DNA from: Breviolum minutum Mf 1.05b.01
Taxonomy: Eukaryota > Sar > Dinophyceae > Suessiales > Symbiodiniaceae
Assembly (NCBI GenBank): GCA_000507305.1
Contig: DF241019.1
Coordinates: 28,258 to 92,257 of the forward strand
Direction: 5' to 3'
DNA: 64,000 nucleotides
Positions 10,489 through 21,461 of this stretch are shown here, piece by piece. Numbering within the stretch: position 1 is the first letter of the stretch; the number at the start of each line of letters is the position of its first letter. Under the pieces are notes generated by a model. That model worked only from the letters and a program-made list of their open reading frames with translations, searched no databases and was not told the origin of the DNA. A program made the translations under genes and the position numbers.

Positions 10489-11673
10489 CTGAACGCCGTG
10501 TAAGGAATCACTTTTGAAGGTATACTTTTTATAGGAATCTACGGGCACCCCACAATGCCAAACCCCTCCAAGAAATAATGGGTTATTAAGGTATATTTGA
10601 AAAAATATTAACCACTAGGATCCCTTAACAAGGCCTTTGTAAGGTCTTATTTCCTTTTTGGGTTGCATTTGAGGGTGCCCTTAGATTCCCATGATACTTG
10701 TATACGGGTCACGTGTAAAGACTGACTGCCAAACAATTACATATTGACTAGATCATGTTTCCTAGAAATGTTGCAGATCCTCTGCTAAATTTGAAGAAGC
10801 GTGGATTACATACTACTACCGCCATTCTGGAGCCAATAGAACATGGACATGTAGAATGATACAATTTCACTTGTTAGATTCAGTTTCTTTTTGGTGCTAC
10901 CTCAAATCCATGTTCTATCTATTCCACGTTAGTTATGTGATGCGACTAGTCTGAAAGGTGCTAAGGGCTTTTCCAGGATTATCTAAGTACCTAAAGTTTG
11001 CTTAGTTTTCGAACCTATTGGTTCCCCAATACCCAAAGAAAGTTTGGACATGTTTCGATGTCAGAAACAAACGTCACATATGTTACCTATCAAATGTATA
11101 GATGTGTAACACTATAAACATATCATCTATCATAGATCAAAACAAAGATTTACAGTATATACTTCAAACTATAGGTATGTTCACACCAAAAAAAAGGATA
11201 CCACATATTTGCATGCCTGGAACCCTTTAATGACCCTTTGTTTTGATTGGAGTGAAAAGGCCTTGTTTCTTGGGGGTGGTTGGTTGACCTTTCAAAAATA
11301 GTGGTCATTGGGTTTCCAGGTGTATATGAATAAGTTTTCCCCATATTTCACTGGCTAGTATTTCATCCCCATATAACTGGGAAGTATTTCATCCCCAAAT
11401 CACTGGCTAGTATCATTCATCCCCCATATAACTGGGAAGTATTTCATCCCCTATACAACTAACCTAAAACAACCAACAACCAGGGTGGCCCTTTTAAAAC
11501 ATTGCTCATATTATCCATGAAAAATTGAATGGGACCTTACCAACGGACCCCTAAGTAAGGTGCTAGAGATATTAGATACTCAGGTCTAGGGGTCCGTTCA
11601 GTGGGTCCTGTTAGAGATTTCTTGGATATTATGTTTAACAAATGGCAGGAATTCCAAGGTCACCACCTGCCAC

Positions 11674-11775
11674 CTGGAACGGGAACCGGTTCCGGACCTC
11701 ATCACTGCTGCTGGAGGACTCCGATTTACCCGCCTTGAAAGGAGCGCCAGGAGAGGACTCCCTACGTTTCGGTTC
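11674..11775 (-). CDS. Gene 1, basic/serine-rich exon
   Basis: 34 codons, phase 0-0, acceptor AAAAAAATGAAG, donor GTGGCAGG. Reads EPKRRESSPGAPFKAGKS and then ESSSSSDEVRNRFPFQ. A basic cluster followed by an acidic-serine run (SESSSSSDE) looks like a casein-kinase-2-type phosphosite cluster in a nuclear protein. The plus strand also has a long open frame here; phase agreement on minus decides the strand. Confidence 0.7.
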
Positions 11776-11808
11776 CTTCATTTTTTTGGGTGGCTTATAT
11801 TTCACCCC

Positions 11809-11925
11809 ATATTATGGGGGTTTCCTAAAATGGTGGGTTTCCCCAAATCATCCATTTTAATAGGGATTTTCATTATAAATCATCCATTTTGGGGTACCCC
11901 TATTTTTGGAAGCACCCATATATGT
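11809..11925. mobile_element. R10 element
   Basis: R10: GGGTTTCC(T)AAAATGGTGGG ends with CATCCATTTT centre. Confidence 0.65.
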
Positions 11926-11981
11926 TGAGGACTGAAAAAACCGTCATGAATTTCCATGGGTTTTGTTGGGGGGTCCAAAGG

Positions 11982-12098
11982 TAGTTGGTGGTTGAAGTTG
12001 AACCAACCCATTTTGAAAAATACGCTCGTCAAAATGCGTGGTTCATCTTCCACAATTTCCGGGGTGAGCAATAAAACATTTTTGAAACCACCATCTTG
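11982..12098. mobile_element. R2 element
   Basis: Ends TAGTTGGTGGTTGAAG and TTGAAACCACCATC. Confidence 0.7.
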
Positions 12099-12844
12099 AG
12101 ATATATTTCCTATTAAAAACATGGTAAGTTTACAGCAAACCATGTTAGTAGTCTTTATTTGGGGGGAGTATTGTTAGGAGGTGTTAAATTCCTCAAAATA
12201 ACAAGAGCAAAATAGCGTCCGAAACGCAAAGGAAAGAAAAGGATCGTCTCCCAACCACCAAAGGGGTTTTGGTCGTTTCAGGGAGGATACGTGGAAAAGG
12301 AAAATCATCTTCAAAATGCCATTTTTGGGGGATATGTTAGTTCCCTGGAGGGTACATTTTTACTACCCTCCATATTAGCTGATTGTGTAAAGGGCCTGGC
12401 TTTAAACACCCACAGTGAACTCAATGGTGCGTGTTTTCCCAGAGATCTTTTGGAATGAAAAAGCTTCACCTGTAAAAAAAACAATGGACTTTCTCAAATG
12501 ACTTCAACAGCTCTAAAGCAGAAGAAAAATCATAACATGACAGTAAATTATAGAGTGTAAATGCATGACAAATTGATTCGAAACAGGCAATCCTTTAATC
12601 TACCTTTGTGTATCTCTGTACTAGAATGTTTTGACGTGAAATACTACTGTTCGTGATATGGATTTCCACATATTTCCCACCCATTTCCGTGTTCGGGATG
12701 CACCAGGAACATGCTGAATATCTCCATACCCTCGAAGTCCCTCACATTTTTTTCAACCTTAAAACTGATAGTTTCCAATCTGAATCTCCAGGGGGCCCCC
12801 ATTTCTGATTCAGGTCGCAGCCATTAGTGTTCGAGGTGATGATG

Positions 12845-12957
12845 GGTGTTTCCTAAATGGTGGGTTTTCCCCATTTCACACCCCAAAATGATCATTTTTA
12901 GTAGGAAAAGCCGCCATGGTTGTTGGGTAAACCCACCATTTTAGGAAATCCCCAAGT
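12845..12957. mobile_element. R10 element
   Basis: Arms TTTCCTAAATGGTGGGTT and AACCCACCATTTTAGGAA. Confidence 0.8.
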
Positions 12958-12970
12958 ATGTTTTCTTGAC

Positions 12971-13036
12971 TTCTCCACCTTTCTCCAAAATTGCCTTCTC
13001 CTTAGCCTTGGCTTTTGGAGAAGAGCTGCTGCTCGC
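12971..13036 (-). CDS. Gene 1, Ser/Lys-rich exon
   Basis: 22 codons, phase 0-0: ASSSSSPKAKAKEKAILEKG then GE. Acceptor CAAAACAACCAG, donor GTCAAGAAAA. Both neighbours (13337-13415 and 11674-11775) have matching phase 0. Confidence 0.7.
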
Positions 13037-13108
13037 CTGGTTGTTTTGTCAAAGGTCCAGGTGAGATGATGGTCTCTGAATTCATGGATCGTCTCGTTTG
13101 GAGGGAAA

Positions 13109-13310
13109 TTGTACCCTTCCTGAAACTAACAGCGAGTTTACACCTGAAATTGGATGGTTGGATGGTTGAAAATCATCATAGTTACACCCCCAAAAATTTA
13201 GCAGCTAATAAACCCCTGAAAGACTGAAACTTGGAAGACTCCCCTTTCCTTTTTGGGGCAATTTAGGCCTATTTTTCAGGGGGCAAACTGCCTTTTAGTT
13301 TTGTGGGAGG
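13109..13310. mobile_element. R3 element, enlarged or double
   Basis: Two overlapping or nested copies next to the RS exon at 13337. Confidence 0.6.
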
Positions 13311-13336
13311 GCTTCCTTCACTTTCTCCCTTCGCAC

Positions 13337-13415
13337 CTTGGATTTGGACTTGGATCTCTTGGCACGCTTGGCACGGCTCCTTCTACGTTGGGAACTGCGG
13401 GAACGGCTCCGTCTC
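13337..13415 (-). CDS. Gene 1, RS-domain exon
   Basis: Acceptor ATCTTGCACAG, one nucleotide, then RRSRSRSSQRRRSRAKRAKR and SKSKSK, donor GTGCGAAGG. Alternating Arg/Ser and Lys/Ser dipeptides are the hallmark of SR and SR-related proteins, which act in nuclear pre-mRNA splicing and are phosphorylated by SR kinases. This exon gives gene 1 its functional hint. Phase 2 in, 0 out. Confidence 0.75.
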
Positions 13416-13931
13416 CTGTGCAAGATGGGAGTCCAGGAGTCGATGTGGGAAGAAACTACTTGGTATGTAAAAACCTCACCTTTGCACAAGGGATCAGTGG
13501 AAACTCTGTGGTTTACATATGATATATATATATATATGGTATGTAGGGAAATTTAAAGTTTACTGACTGATGAATTCAATAGCATTTGTTGGGAACGACT
13601 GTTGTTTTTTGGTACTCAAAAGCATCTTTAAAAAGATCGACGAAAGGCAGTGCAGTAACCACCTGGAACTTAGTTACCACAACCGCCTGGGATCCACTAG
13701 GCATGTCGGGTTCAACGGCTCCTCTGAGCCCTGGTCACTGGTCCCTGTTCGCTGAATCTTCCAAAATGCCATTGATATCTTAATAAGCTATAGCGCATGT
13801 GATCTTTAACGTAGATGGTTACAGCTCCCATGGATTTATTTTCGTTTCTATAGGTCTGTGATTGATCCATAAATGGGGTTTCGCCAGAAACTGGATTCGA
13901 TGATAATGATGAAACTGGGGGAAACGTGGCA

Positions 13932-14098
13932 TTGTACTCGGAGGATCATCCCAGGACTTGTAAGTGGTTCATCACCATGGTGATCGTAAGTCCCCCAAGT
14001 AGGGTTGTGGGACCCCTTCCAAATGGCCGTTTCATGGCTGATAAATGGGGGTTACCAACCACTTACCAACTGGGATGACCCTCCAAGTAGGGGCTTGG
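13932..14098. mobile_element. R8 element
   Basis: Arms TACTCGGAGGATCATCCCAG and CTGGGATGACCCTCCAAGTA. Confidence 0.75.
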
Positions 14099-14122
14099 AC
14101 CCCTAGATCTCCCATGATTTGC

Positions 14123-14215
14123 CCAGTCCCGAGTCTCCTCCGACTTGATCGACGTCCGCGGTTCTCACCACGGGTCCGGCGGCTGCGGCTGCGACGTTTC
14201 AGGGAATGATGCGTC
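14123..14215 (-). CDS. Gene 1, second RS-type exon with GC donor
   Basis: Acceptor CGTCCTTTGAG, then THHSLKRRSRSRRTRGENRG and RRSSRRRLGT, ending GG before GCAAATC. A GC-AG intron is needed: phase 2 out matches the single-nucleotide start of exon 13337-13415. The open frame extends upstream, so the start may be higher. Confidence 0.65.
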
Positions 14216-14620
14216 CTCAAAGGACGGGACGACAATCCATCTTGGATTCTCAGAAGTGCCTTGGAGCTGGATGAAATGTCCATGTAATCCATGTATATGT
14301 GAGCAACATCTAATTTTACATACTGTATATATATATATAAATCCATATCACCTTTGTTTTCAATTAAATATATACATATATAACATATCTAATATATAAA
14401 CATTATTTTGAATGGTTCATATTGTATATATATAATATATATATATATATCACCTATTATCACCGCATGATCCTCATGTATATAATTTTCTTCTGGTAAT
14501 TGATAGACTGTTTTTCACCAAACCCAAAGCTTTGGCGCAAAGATATTTCCATACCAAGCTAACGATGCAGGTTTTTGGTCATGTGATTTCGACATAATTC
14601 ATCCAAATATATTCTACTAG

Positions 14621-14717
14621 TAGTTGGTGGTTTCAACCCATATGAAAAATATTAGTCAAAATTCTATCATTTCCCCAAATAGGGATGAAAATAAACAATC
14701 TTTGAAACCACCACCCA
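14621..14717. mobile_element. R2 element
   Basis: Close to consensus along its whole length. Confidence 0.8.
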
Positions 14718-15276
14718 GTATGATATGTACCCGGAACCCAAATGACTCGGCTGTTTTGATTGGAGTTTAGGCCTGGTTGCGGGGTTGACGGTTGACCTTC
14801 AACAATAGAGGTCATTTAGCACCTCCAAACTGGTTGCCAAATTAAACCCCTTAGGTCCATGGTGAAGTTTTTCCACCCGTTGGTTCGGAACCATGTAAGG
14901 CACCCCGACTGGCCCGGTGCGGGTATATGTTTTTTTTCAATAAAAAACAGATTCTATGTATGTTAAGGTAAACCCTGGAATTCCAACCCGCCGTTAAAAC
15001 AATGGGTGGATTTATATAACCACCATTGCTGAACCCTAAGGGTTTTAATCATCGAAATTGGGCAAACCATTATGTTAATGGTGATGGAAGCCCAGGGTTA
15101 AGGTAAAGAGAATTATTAAAAACAATATCAATTCATACCTGGGCGGTTTGCAAACTGGATTGATGCCCTTCCCTTAGTCTTTTTATCCCTGGAACTCCAA
15201 AATGATTCCAACAGTCCCAAGCTTAAACTAAAATGTACTTAGAAACCGGGGTGTAGCTCCAAAACGCTCCCAGATA

Positions 15277-15377
15277 CCGTTGATGGACAAAATCCTGCAC
15301 CACCAAGGATGATGATTATCCCATTATTTATAGGGTTTTAACCATCCCAGGTAGTGCAGGATTTTGTCTACAACAGT
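15277..15377. mobile_element. R5 element
   Basis: Ends GTTGATGGACAAAATCC and GGATTTTGTCTACAACAG. Confidence 0.85.
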
Positions 15378-15424
15378 ATGAAGGGAATTTATTAGCACTT
15401 TAGATACCCGAAGCCCCAAATCGC

Positions 15425-15522
15425 TCCCTTTCAAGCACAAGATTGAGCCGGTTAGTATCGCTCCTTGAATGCCGTTCCGGTCGTTCTTTGCTACGAGATC
15501 TTGAAGTCTCTTCAGGGCACAC
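15425..15522 (-). CDS. Gene 1, third RS-type exon
   Basis: Acceptor CGTCGACAG, phase 0 in; reads VCPEETSRSRSKERPERHSR then SDTNRLNLVLERE, with a possible GC donor (GCGATT) in phase 2. A second frame is also open (LKRLQDLVAKNDRNGIQGAI), so frame choice rests on the RS motif shared with the next two exons and on phase. Confidence 0.55.
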
Positions 15523-15785
15523 CTGTCGACGCCCGAAAAAAAAACGGTTGCATGTTTGGTTGATGTATGAAATCAGCAAAACAAGGTCCAATTAAGTGGT
15601 GTTTTTTGGTTAAGTTTGTGCAATTTAAATTATACTCATGGAATTTCTGATTTTCATTCGTGAAATTCTTGGCCAAGCAGGAAACCACCGCTCCTCTGCC
15701 GAATTCATCCCAAATTACAGACTACTTCACATAGTTTATACATCTAAATCTTTTAAAATGTGAATATGAAAAACTTGTATATACA

Positions 15786-15876
15786 TCCCATACCATCCAT
15801 GTATGGTATATTTAGCTACATTTAGTTGATTTTTATGGTAAATGTAGGCAAATATACTATACGTGGATCCTATGGG
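15786..15876. mobile_element. R1 element
   Basis: Complete palindrome. Confidence 0.85.
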
Positions 15877-15958
15877 TATGATACAAAATTCGCATGTCAC
15901 TTAACCCCATTCTCCTTCCATTGTTGTAGTTTTGCATCCGCCCCACCAAAACTCTCGC

Positions 15959-16003
15959 CTGTTTTTTGATGAGATCCCAGGCATAAGAAACCATTGCTTC
16001 CAC
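15959..16003 (-). CDS. Gene 1, 45-nt exon with GC donor
   Basis: VEAMVSYAWDLIKKQ, phase 0-0, acceptor GTGGTCGTGAG, donor GCGAGAG. The frame stays open on both sides. The globular composition contrasts with the low-complexity exons that follow it. Confidence 0.55.
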
Positions 16004-16074
16004 CTCACGACCACCAAACCCGGCTTGACTTGGACTATTTTGGTTCCAAAAAAAAAACCGCCTGGATACAAAAT

Positions 16075-16250
16075 CTTCCATGAAATACTGGGTTGTTTCA
16101 TAGGGACCCTTTTTTCGTGGCTTATGTAAATATTCACTATGTATTAACTTAACTTAACTTAACTTAACTGGTAGTCCCCATGTATAGATTGGGTAGTATT
16201 TCATCCCCTATCTACATAACCTCAACAACCAGTGGCCCTTTTTTTCATTG
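16075..16250. mobile_element. R11 element, short
   Basis: CCATGAAATACTGGGTTG and GGCCCTTTTTTTCATTGG. Confidence 0.6.
16145..16169. repeat. AACTT tandem repeat
   Basis: Five copies of TTAAC/AACTT inside an R11 element. Confidence 0.8.
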
Positions 16251-16328
16251 GTCGGAGGGGGGAAAAGGAGGGTAGATCCAATGTATAGGCAAGTTGTAAG
16301 AAAAATCCCAAAGCCTACAACATCCTTT

Positions 16329-16433
16329 CCCATAGCATCCATCTGACTGGTATATTTAGCTACATTTGGTTGGTTTTTAATGGTGAAATATCATAAATGT
16401 AGGTAAATATACCAGTCCCATGGATCCTATGGG
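16329..16433. mobile_element. R1 element
   Basis: Complete, with a longer loop; a half copy follows at 16450-16490. Confidence 0.8.
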
Positions 16434-17059
16434 GTTTGAACTAAAAAAAAATGGCAAATATACGTACTACACATGGATCCCATGGGTTTTGAACTAAAAG
16501 GTTTCAGGAAACACCATCTATTTTTGAAACTCCCTTTTGAGGGTGATGTTTAAAATAGCCCAACAAAAAATTTGGGAAAAAGGCCCAACATCTAATATGG
16601 CTGAGTGGTGGCCCCCACCACCAGGGTTCCTTACATTTTCAGTAAGGCCTCCCTATACATCTACCACTCTTACAGGGAAGGTGACCTCCCAAAACTCACC
16701 GAATTTGGATGCAATTGTCTCATGATTCAAAAGCTACTTTCCCTGAAGATGTTGGTATTTTACATCAACAAAAGGGAAAGTCGTGACCTAAGTGGATAGG
16801 TAGATCATGGTAGATGTTGCTTGGAAGATCACCAAATACAGTAACCCCACAGCAACGGTCCACATCTGCCATTTTTGTGGCGCAACGAAATGGCAGATGT
16901 TGAAACCTCCAAGTTAAATGAGTTTTTTGGTGGTCGCATGAAACAGAAACAGGAAACAATCCATTTTGTCAATGGGGCAGAATTTGCTCTATCTTTTTGA
17001 GGGGGAAAAAACTTGTTTGCCTCCAAAAAGGTCTTTGAAACGATTGGCGCCAAAGACAC

Positions 17060-17107
17060 CTCTCCACTCTTGTCCTTGCACTTGACCAAGTAGAAGAAAT
17101 GTCTCAT
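17060..17107 (-). CDS. Gene 1, 48-nt exon
   Basis: MRHFFYLVKCKDKSGE, phase 0-0, acceptor CGCGCCAAG, donor GTGTCTTTGG. GC-rich third codon positions support this frame over a second open one. The frame remains open to about 17000 (VSLAPIVSKTFLEANK), so the donor may lie lower. The first residue is a Met, but an AG acceptor sits directly before it, so I do not call it the start codon. Confidence 0.55.
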
Positions 17108-17219
17108 CTTGGCGCGAAGTCCTTTGTGACCTCATGAAAACTCTCACAAATCAGGCATGAATTCTGAATCCCAAGTAGGAAGCCAATGTGTAAAATGATG
17201 AAGTTTTGGCAATGCTTTG

Positions 17220-17345
17220 GTTTGATTGTTCTTGATCATGCTGAACTGGCGCAAGGCGTGTCTCCGAAATATGGGGGAGCGAAGACCTAAGAATCAACCA
17301 TGGAGCCCCTTCATGTCGAGCTTTGAGATCTGAACAGATGTTGGT
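17220..17345 (-). CDS. Possible exon, minus strand
   Basis: An open stretch reading like protein (DLKARHEGAPWLILRS, then SLPHISETRLAPVQHD). No clear splice pair, and phase with neighbours is untested. It may be chance. Confidence 0.25.
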
Positions 17346-17762
17346 GGCATATAGGCATTACTGGTCATCGGTGTTTTGAAAGCTCTTATCCAAGAAATCT
17401 CCAACAGGACCCATGGTCCACGGACCCCTCAACCTGAGCATCTAATAGCTCGATCGCAACTTACTTGGTAAGGTCCGTTGGTAAGGTCCCATTCAAGTTT
17501 TGATGGATCTTACTGAGTTTTATCGCTTTTCCCTCCACATATCCTGGAGGAGATTCTGATATTGCAATTCTGTTACATTTCCATCTTAATCTTCAGGGAT
17601 GTTTGACTAGCATGATATGAGCATCTATTTCAAACATTCATCATCTTGAACTTCTGAAAGTGTATTGTACTGAAACTTAGCATGAAAAATCCTGTACCTG
17701 CAGATCTTTCCCTTCCAAACATGCCCCCCTTCCAAACATCCCCAATCACCTCCCCCCCCCAC

Positions 17763-17835
17763 TCGCTGCCCCGGACGGTCAAAATTGACGGATCGTGATT
17801 TCATTAAGATTTCGCCATCGGTGGCTGCCATCATC
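17763..17835 (-). CDS. Gene 1, exon MMAATDGEIL...
   Basis: Acceptor CCAGATCTCAG, one nucleotide, then MMAATDGEILMKSRSVNFDR and PGQR, donor GTGGGGGG. Phase 2 in, 0 out, fitting exon 17060-17107. This is the first exon of the unbroken phase-consistent chain that runs to 1079. Confidence 0.6.
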
Positions 17836-17925
17836 CTGAGATCTGGATCAGCCCATCATCGATGGGAAGCATGGAGTTTTTGGGACCGGGATCTTTTTCG
17901 GCGACGAATCATGACTCATAGATTT

Positions 17926-18009
17926 CATAGGATCCATGTATGCTATATATACCTACGATTGGTTATTCCATGTATGCTATATATACCTACAGTCCCATGG
18001 ATCCCATGG
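17926..18009. mobile_element. R1 element, variant
   Basis: The left arm is partly duplicated (ATGTATGCTATATATACC occurs twice). Confidence 0.7.
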
Positions 18010-18174
18010 GTGATATAATTTGGCTTAAATATTCAGGGGTTGTTTGTCGTTCTTAATGCTATCTTAATCATACACCATTTTTGTAAGAACTCACATGTAT
18101 GTATATATGTATATGTATGTCGTAAGTATGTAAATAAACAAATAAATATATATATATATATGAGTGCTTTACGC

Positions 18175-18650
18175 TTGTCCGTGGCAAGATAAGTTGTGGA
18201 TCTGCAAGACTGTCTGAATGATCTTCCTGGTGGTCATAGTGGTGCCTTTGGCCTTGCCAACTGTGTTGGCACCAGCTTTCATCTGTGTCTGATGCATTTC
18301 CAGCAGCTGACTGCGCAACAGGCGCATGCACCCACAATTGCCATGGCCTCTTCTTTTTGCTTACGAAGGCGTGTAAGCACATCACTATCAACACAAACAG
18401 CTCCTTCGTTCAACTTTTGCAACATTTGAAGTTTTTTTTCCAATTCATCAGTCCATTTGCTTTCATTGGCAACTGCCTTGGTGTTCTCAACATCACGGCC
18501 TGAAGGTGCTGCGGGGATGAAGCACCATCATCGCTGTCAGAACCATCACCGCCCTTGGCTTTGGCTTGGTCAGCAACACCGGTTGTGCCTTGCACAAACC
18601 CACCGCTTGGCAACCACGAAAAATGTCGCGAACCTTCAGCTGGAGAAAGA
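18175..18650 (-). pseudogene. Coding-like stretch with two frame changes
   Basis: Continuous protein-like sequence, but in three successive frames. From 18640 it reads GGFVQGTTGVADQAKAK, GGDGSDSDDGASSPQ; near 18500 the frame shifts and continues VENTKAVANESKWTDELEKK and LQMLQKLNEG up to RKQKEEAMAIVG; near 18340 it shifts again to QLLEMHQTQMKAGANTVGKA and ends at a TAA near 18175. The middle part is a probable coiled coil. The gaps between frames are too short for introns, so either indels in the assembly or a decayed or retro-copied gene explain it. Family not recognised. Confidence 0.5.
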
Positions 18651-18721
18651 CAAACAACAACAGAAGCGAAACAGCAAAAGACAAACACAAACAAAGCATC
18701 CGAACCAAAACGCCAAAAACA

Positions 18722-18870
18722 CGCAGAAGGTCAAAGGAGCTTTACGACCTTTTCTTCATCAAGACAGGTGTGGCAATTGACATGGATTCTGATATGACAA
18801 CAATTTTGTATGAGTCAATGTCTTCACGCGGCATGGGTGGGCTTTCTGGAGGAGGGAAGCGTGGATGATA
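18722..18870 (-). CDS. Exon leading into the frame-shifted stretch
   Basis: After an acceptor GTTTCTAG it reads AYHPRFPPPESPPMPREDID and SYKIVVISESMSIATPVLMK. A donor GTCGTAAAG (phase 2) can join to an acceptor GTTGCCAAG near 18620 in the frame of the next block. The intron between has a long pyrimidine tract ending TTTCTCCAG. Family unknown. Confidence 0.5.
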
Positions 18871-18888
18871 TGCCTAGAAACTCCGAAA

Positions 18889-18990
18889 ATATTGTTGATG
18901 GTTCAGAAATCCGGCGAGCTCCAGCTCCAATTGAGGTTGGTAGTTTATCCCATTATATACCCAGGTTTTGACACATCCCAGCCGTGGTTG
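18889..18990. mobile_element. R5 element, one end lost
   Basis: The left end is just upstream of exon 18722-18870 in transcription order. Confidence 0.65.
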
Positions 18991-19331
18991 TTCCCCAAAA
19001 AATGGGCATCTTCATTGAAGGGAAAACACATGGTGATTTGCAACGGCCTTTTTTCCCTCATCCCACCATGGCCTTGTCCGTTGCGTAACTGCTATGGTTC
19101 CAAAGTTGTGTCAGATTGGGGTATACCAAATCCAAGCAACTGTATGTTGGGGGTCAATGATTTTCAGACACAACCCCAGTAGATGTCTCTCTCTCAATAC
19201 ATATCCGCAATATGCTTGAATACGTGTCTTGTTCACATTAAGTCGTAGCTTGGTTTCTCCTCTCAAAAAGTAGTAGAAACCTATCTCGAAATCTTTAATA
19301 TATCCACCGCTGGCCCTCATGATAATTCTAT

Positions 19332-19436
19332 CCCAAAGGATCCATGTATGGCATATTTACCCACATGACATGTACCACAAAAAAATATAAAAAATAACTA
19401 AATGTAGGTCAATATGCCATACATGGATCCTATGGG
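19332..19436. mobile_element. R1 element
   Basis: Complete palindrome next to exon 19460-19629. Confidence 0.85.
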
Positions 19437-19459
19437 TATCATTTTATCATCCATCCCAC

Positions 19460-19629
19460 TACAAAGCTTGCCAAGAGGCATTAAGGCACGTTCGGCCAAG
19501 GTATGCAATTGATGTTGTCGGACGAATTCCACCGCACGCTGTGCAAAGAGCAAGGTATGACTTTGCTGGGAGACCTCGCGAGGCAAAACATCGATAAATC
19601 GCCACGATTCCCGGAGAATAGTGTTGACC
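19460..19629 (-). CDS. Long globular exon, minus strand
   Basis: Acceptor GGGGAACCCCAG, then VNTILRESWRFIDVLPREVS, QQSHTLLFAQRAVEFVRQHQ, LHTLAERALMPLGKLC. It has no low-complexity bias and looks like part of a folded, mainly helical domain. The lower edge is uncertain. 'HTLLFAQRA' recalls the last conserved motif of kinesin motors, but the rest does not fit, so no family is assigned. Confidence 0.6.
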
Positions 19630-20534
19630 CTGGGGTTCCCCACGTTTACCGTGAGAAAAAAGAGTGGTTATTTCACCCATATTTTTTAGGGTTTCAAAAA
19701 CCTTCTTTTTCCATGGGTTTTTGGGGTCGGAAGGGATGGGCTGAAATCCTCCCAGCAGCTATTAGGTAGTTCACCTTTTTTACATGATTTTATATTATAC
19801 ATCTCAGGTGGTTTCTTCTTGATGCATTTCAGCCCGACAAAAAAAATCCCGGGTGGTAGTGGGATCTGAAGGAAATCCAATGTTGGTATGTAGGCAGGTA
19901 GGTATGTTTGTATGTATGGAGGTAGCTATAATATGTACGTATATGAATAAGCAAGCACATACAGCAAACGCATGTACAAATGCATACCTGACTTGTAAAT
20001 GGATGTGATAAACGAAAAAAAACTGTCATGTGTACACATGTTTTTGTCATGGGACAAGGCATGCCAACTAGCGATAAGTAGATCTTGTGAAGATCTTGGC
20101 ACCTCTATTAAATCCTTATACGGTAAAAATGGTATAGTCAAACTTACTCTTGTGCCGGATGTTCTGTCTTGTCCACTCTCCCAGGAAAGGATCCGTTTTA
20201 AACATCACACGGAGATTTACCTTAAGCAACCAGGTTGTTTTGTCATTGCTCTGACATGGTAACATGTTAAACCCCAAGATGCGATCTGTCAGAATGTGAC
20301 TTCCCCAAATGTGACATATTTCATCTGTTTCACATGACTTTTCTATCTGTCACACCTTATCAACCTGTCAGTTTCTTTGACCTTCTACTATCCATCTATC
20401 CGCTATTTACCTATCTCATCAATCATCATCTATCTATGTAATATAACCAAATCTTTGCATCCAATCTCTCCATTCATGTTGTTTAGATCTAACCCACAAC
20501 AACCAAAAAAGAGACAACGACCCCAAAAAAATAT

Positions 20535-20636
20535 CCCATAAGCATCCATGGGACTGGTATAGTATAATTACCTACATTAACCATAAAAATCAACCATTCA
20601 TGTAAGTAAATATACCAGTCCCATAGATCCTACGGG
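20535..20636. mobile_element. R1 element
   Basis: Complete palindrome 15 bp below exon 20651-20707. Confidence 0.85.
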
Positions 20637-20650
20637 TATTATCATCGCAC

Positions 20651-20707
20651 CTTCTTTTTCAGCTGTGCCTCCACTTCAGATGGCAAGGCATCCTTCCGAA
20701 GGGACTT
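20651..20707 (-). CDS. Small exon (KSLRKDALPSEVEAQLKKK)
   Basis: 19 codons, phase 0-0, between acceptor GTCCCATCTCAG and donor GTGCGATG. Charged helix. In phase with exon 21462-21503 upstream. Probably part of gene 1. Confidence 0.65.
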
Positions 20708-20736
20708 CTGAGATGGGACTTGTCGTTGTGATACGT

Positions 20737-20873
20737 CGTTGATTCGGTTCAGAAATCCGGCGAGAAAACCACAACTGGGACGTGTAAAATCATTGTAGAT
20801 AATGGGATAATAATGGGATTTTTCTACCAACCTCAACTCATACTCCCCGGAATTCTGAATCAACAACAGTACG
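20737..20873. mobile_element. R5 element
   Basis: Starts 30 bp upstream of exon 20651-20707. Confidence 0.7.
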
Positions 20874-20954
20874 TCAAGCTTTTATTCCAAAACAAAACAA
20901 CTTTGTTGAAGATTCATGGATTATTTTTCACTTGTTCATCCCCTAGATAAATCC

Positions 20955-21075
20955 CTAGAGATCCTGGCTCATCTTCTGAGAATGGTTTCATGGAACCTAA
21001 ATACGACCTGCGTTTTGGAGGTGATTGTGATTGTGCACCCGGAACCATCATCCTCAAAAACAATGTGAGCCAGGA
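20955..21075. mobile_element. R13 element
   Basis: Palindromic ends AGATCCTGGCTCA(T) and TGTGAGCCAGGATC. Confidence 0.7.
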
Positions 21076-21327
21076 TCCCTACTTGGAGGATCATCCCAAT
21101 TAGTAAGTGGTTAGATGGTTAGGATCACCCCCATTCATAATCCATTTAGCCCATTTGGAAGGGTGAATCACCCTGGACCCTAGGGAACTTAGGGATGAAT
21201 CTTCTCACCGTACGTAGTCCAACAAAATCATCGAAATTTATCACTCTCCAAAGCTCCAAATCCGGATTAAAGTTTGACAAACGGTTGGTTGAGTGTCTCA
21301 GGTTGTTCCATAAAATCCTTAGTTGAC

Positions 21328-21439
21328 TAGTTGGTGGTTGAGTTGAACCAACCAACCCAATTGAAACATATGTGAGGCAAACTGGGATCATCTTCCTCAA
21401 TTTTCGGGGTGAACATAAAAAAAGTTCGAAATCACCAGA
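21328..21439. mobile_element. R2 element
   Basis: Complete copy with a diverged right end (CGAAATCACCAG). Confidence 0.75.
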
Positions 21440-21461
21440 TCATATCCGAATCCTTCTCAAC

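Noticed and set aside
19460-19629. Kinesin motor fragment
   Set aside because: Only a nine-residue similarity (HTLLFAQRA); the surrounding motifs of kinesins are absent.
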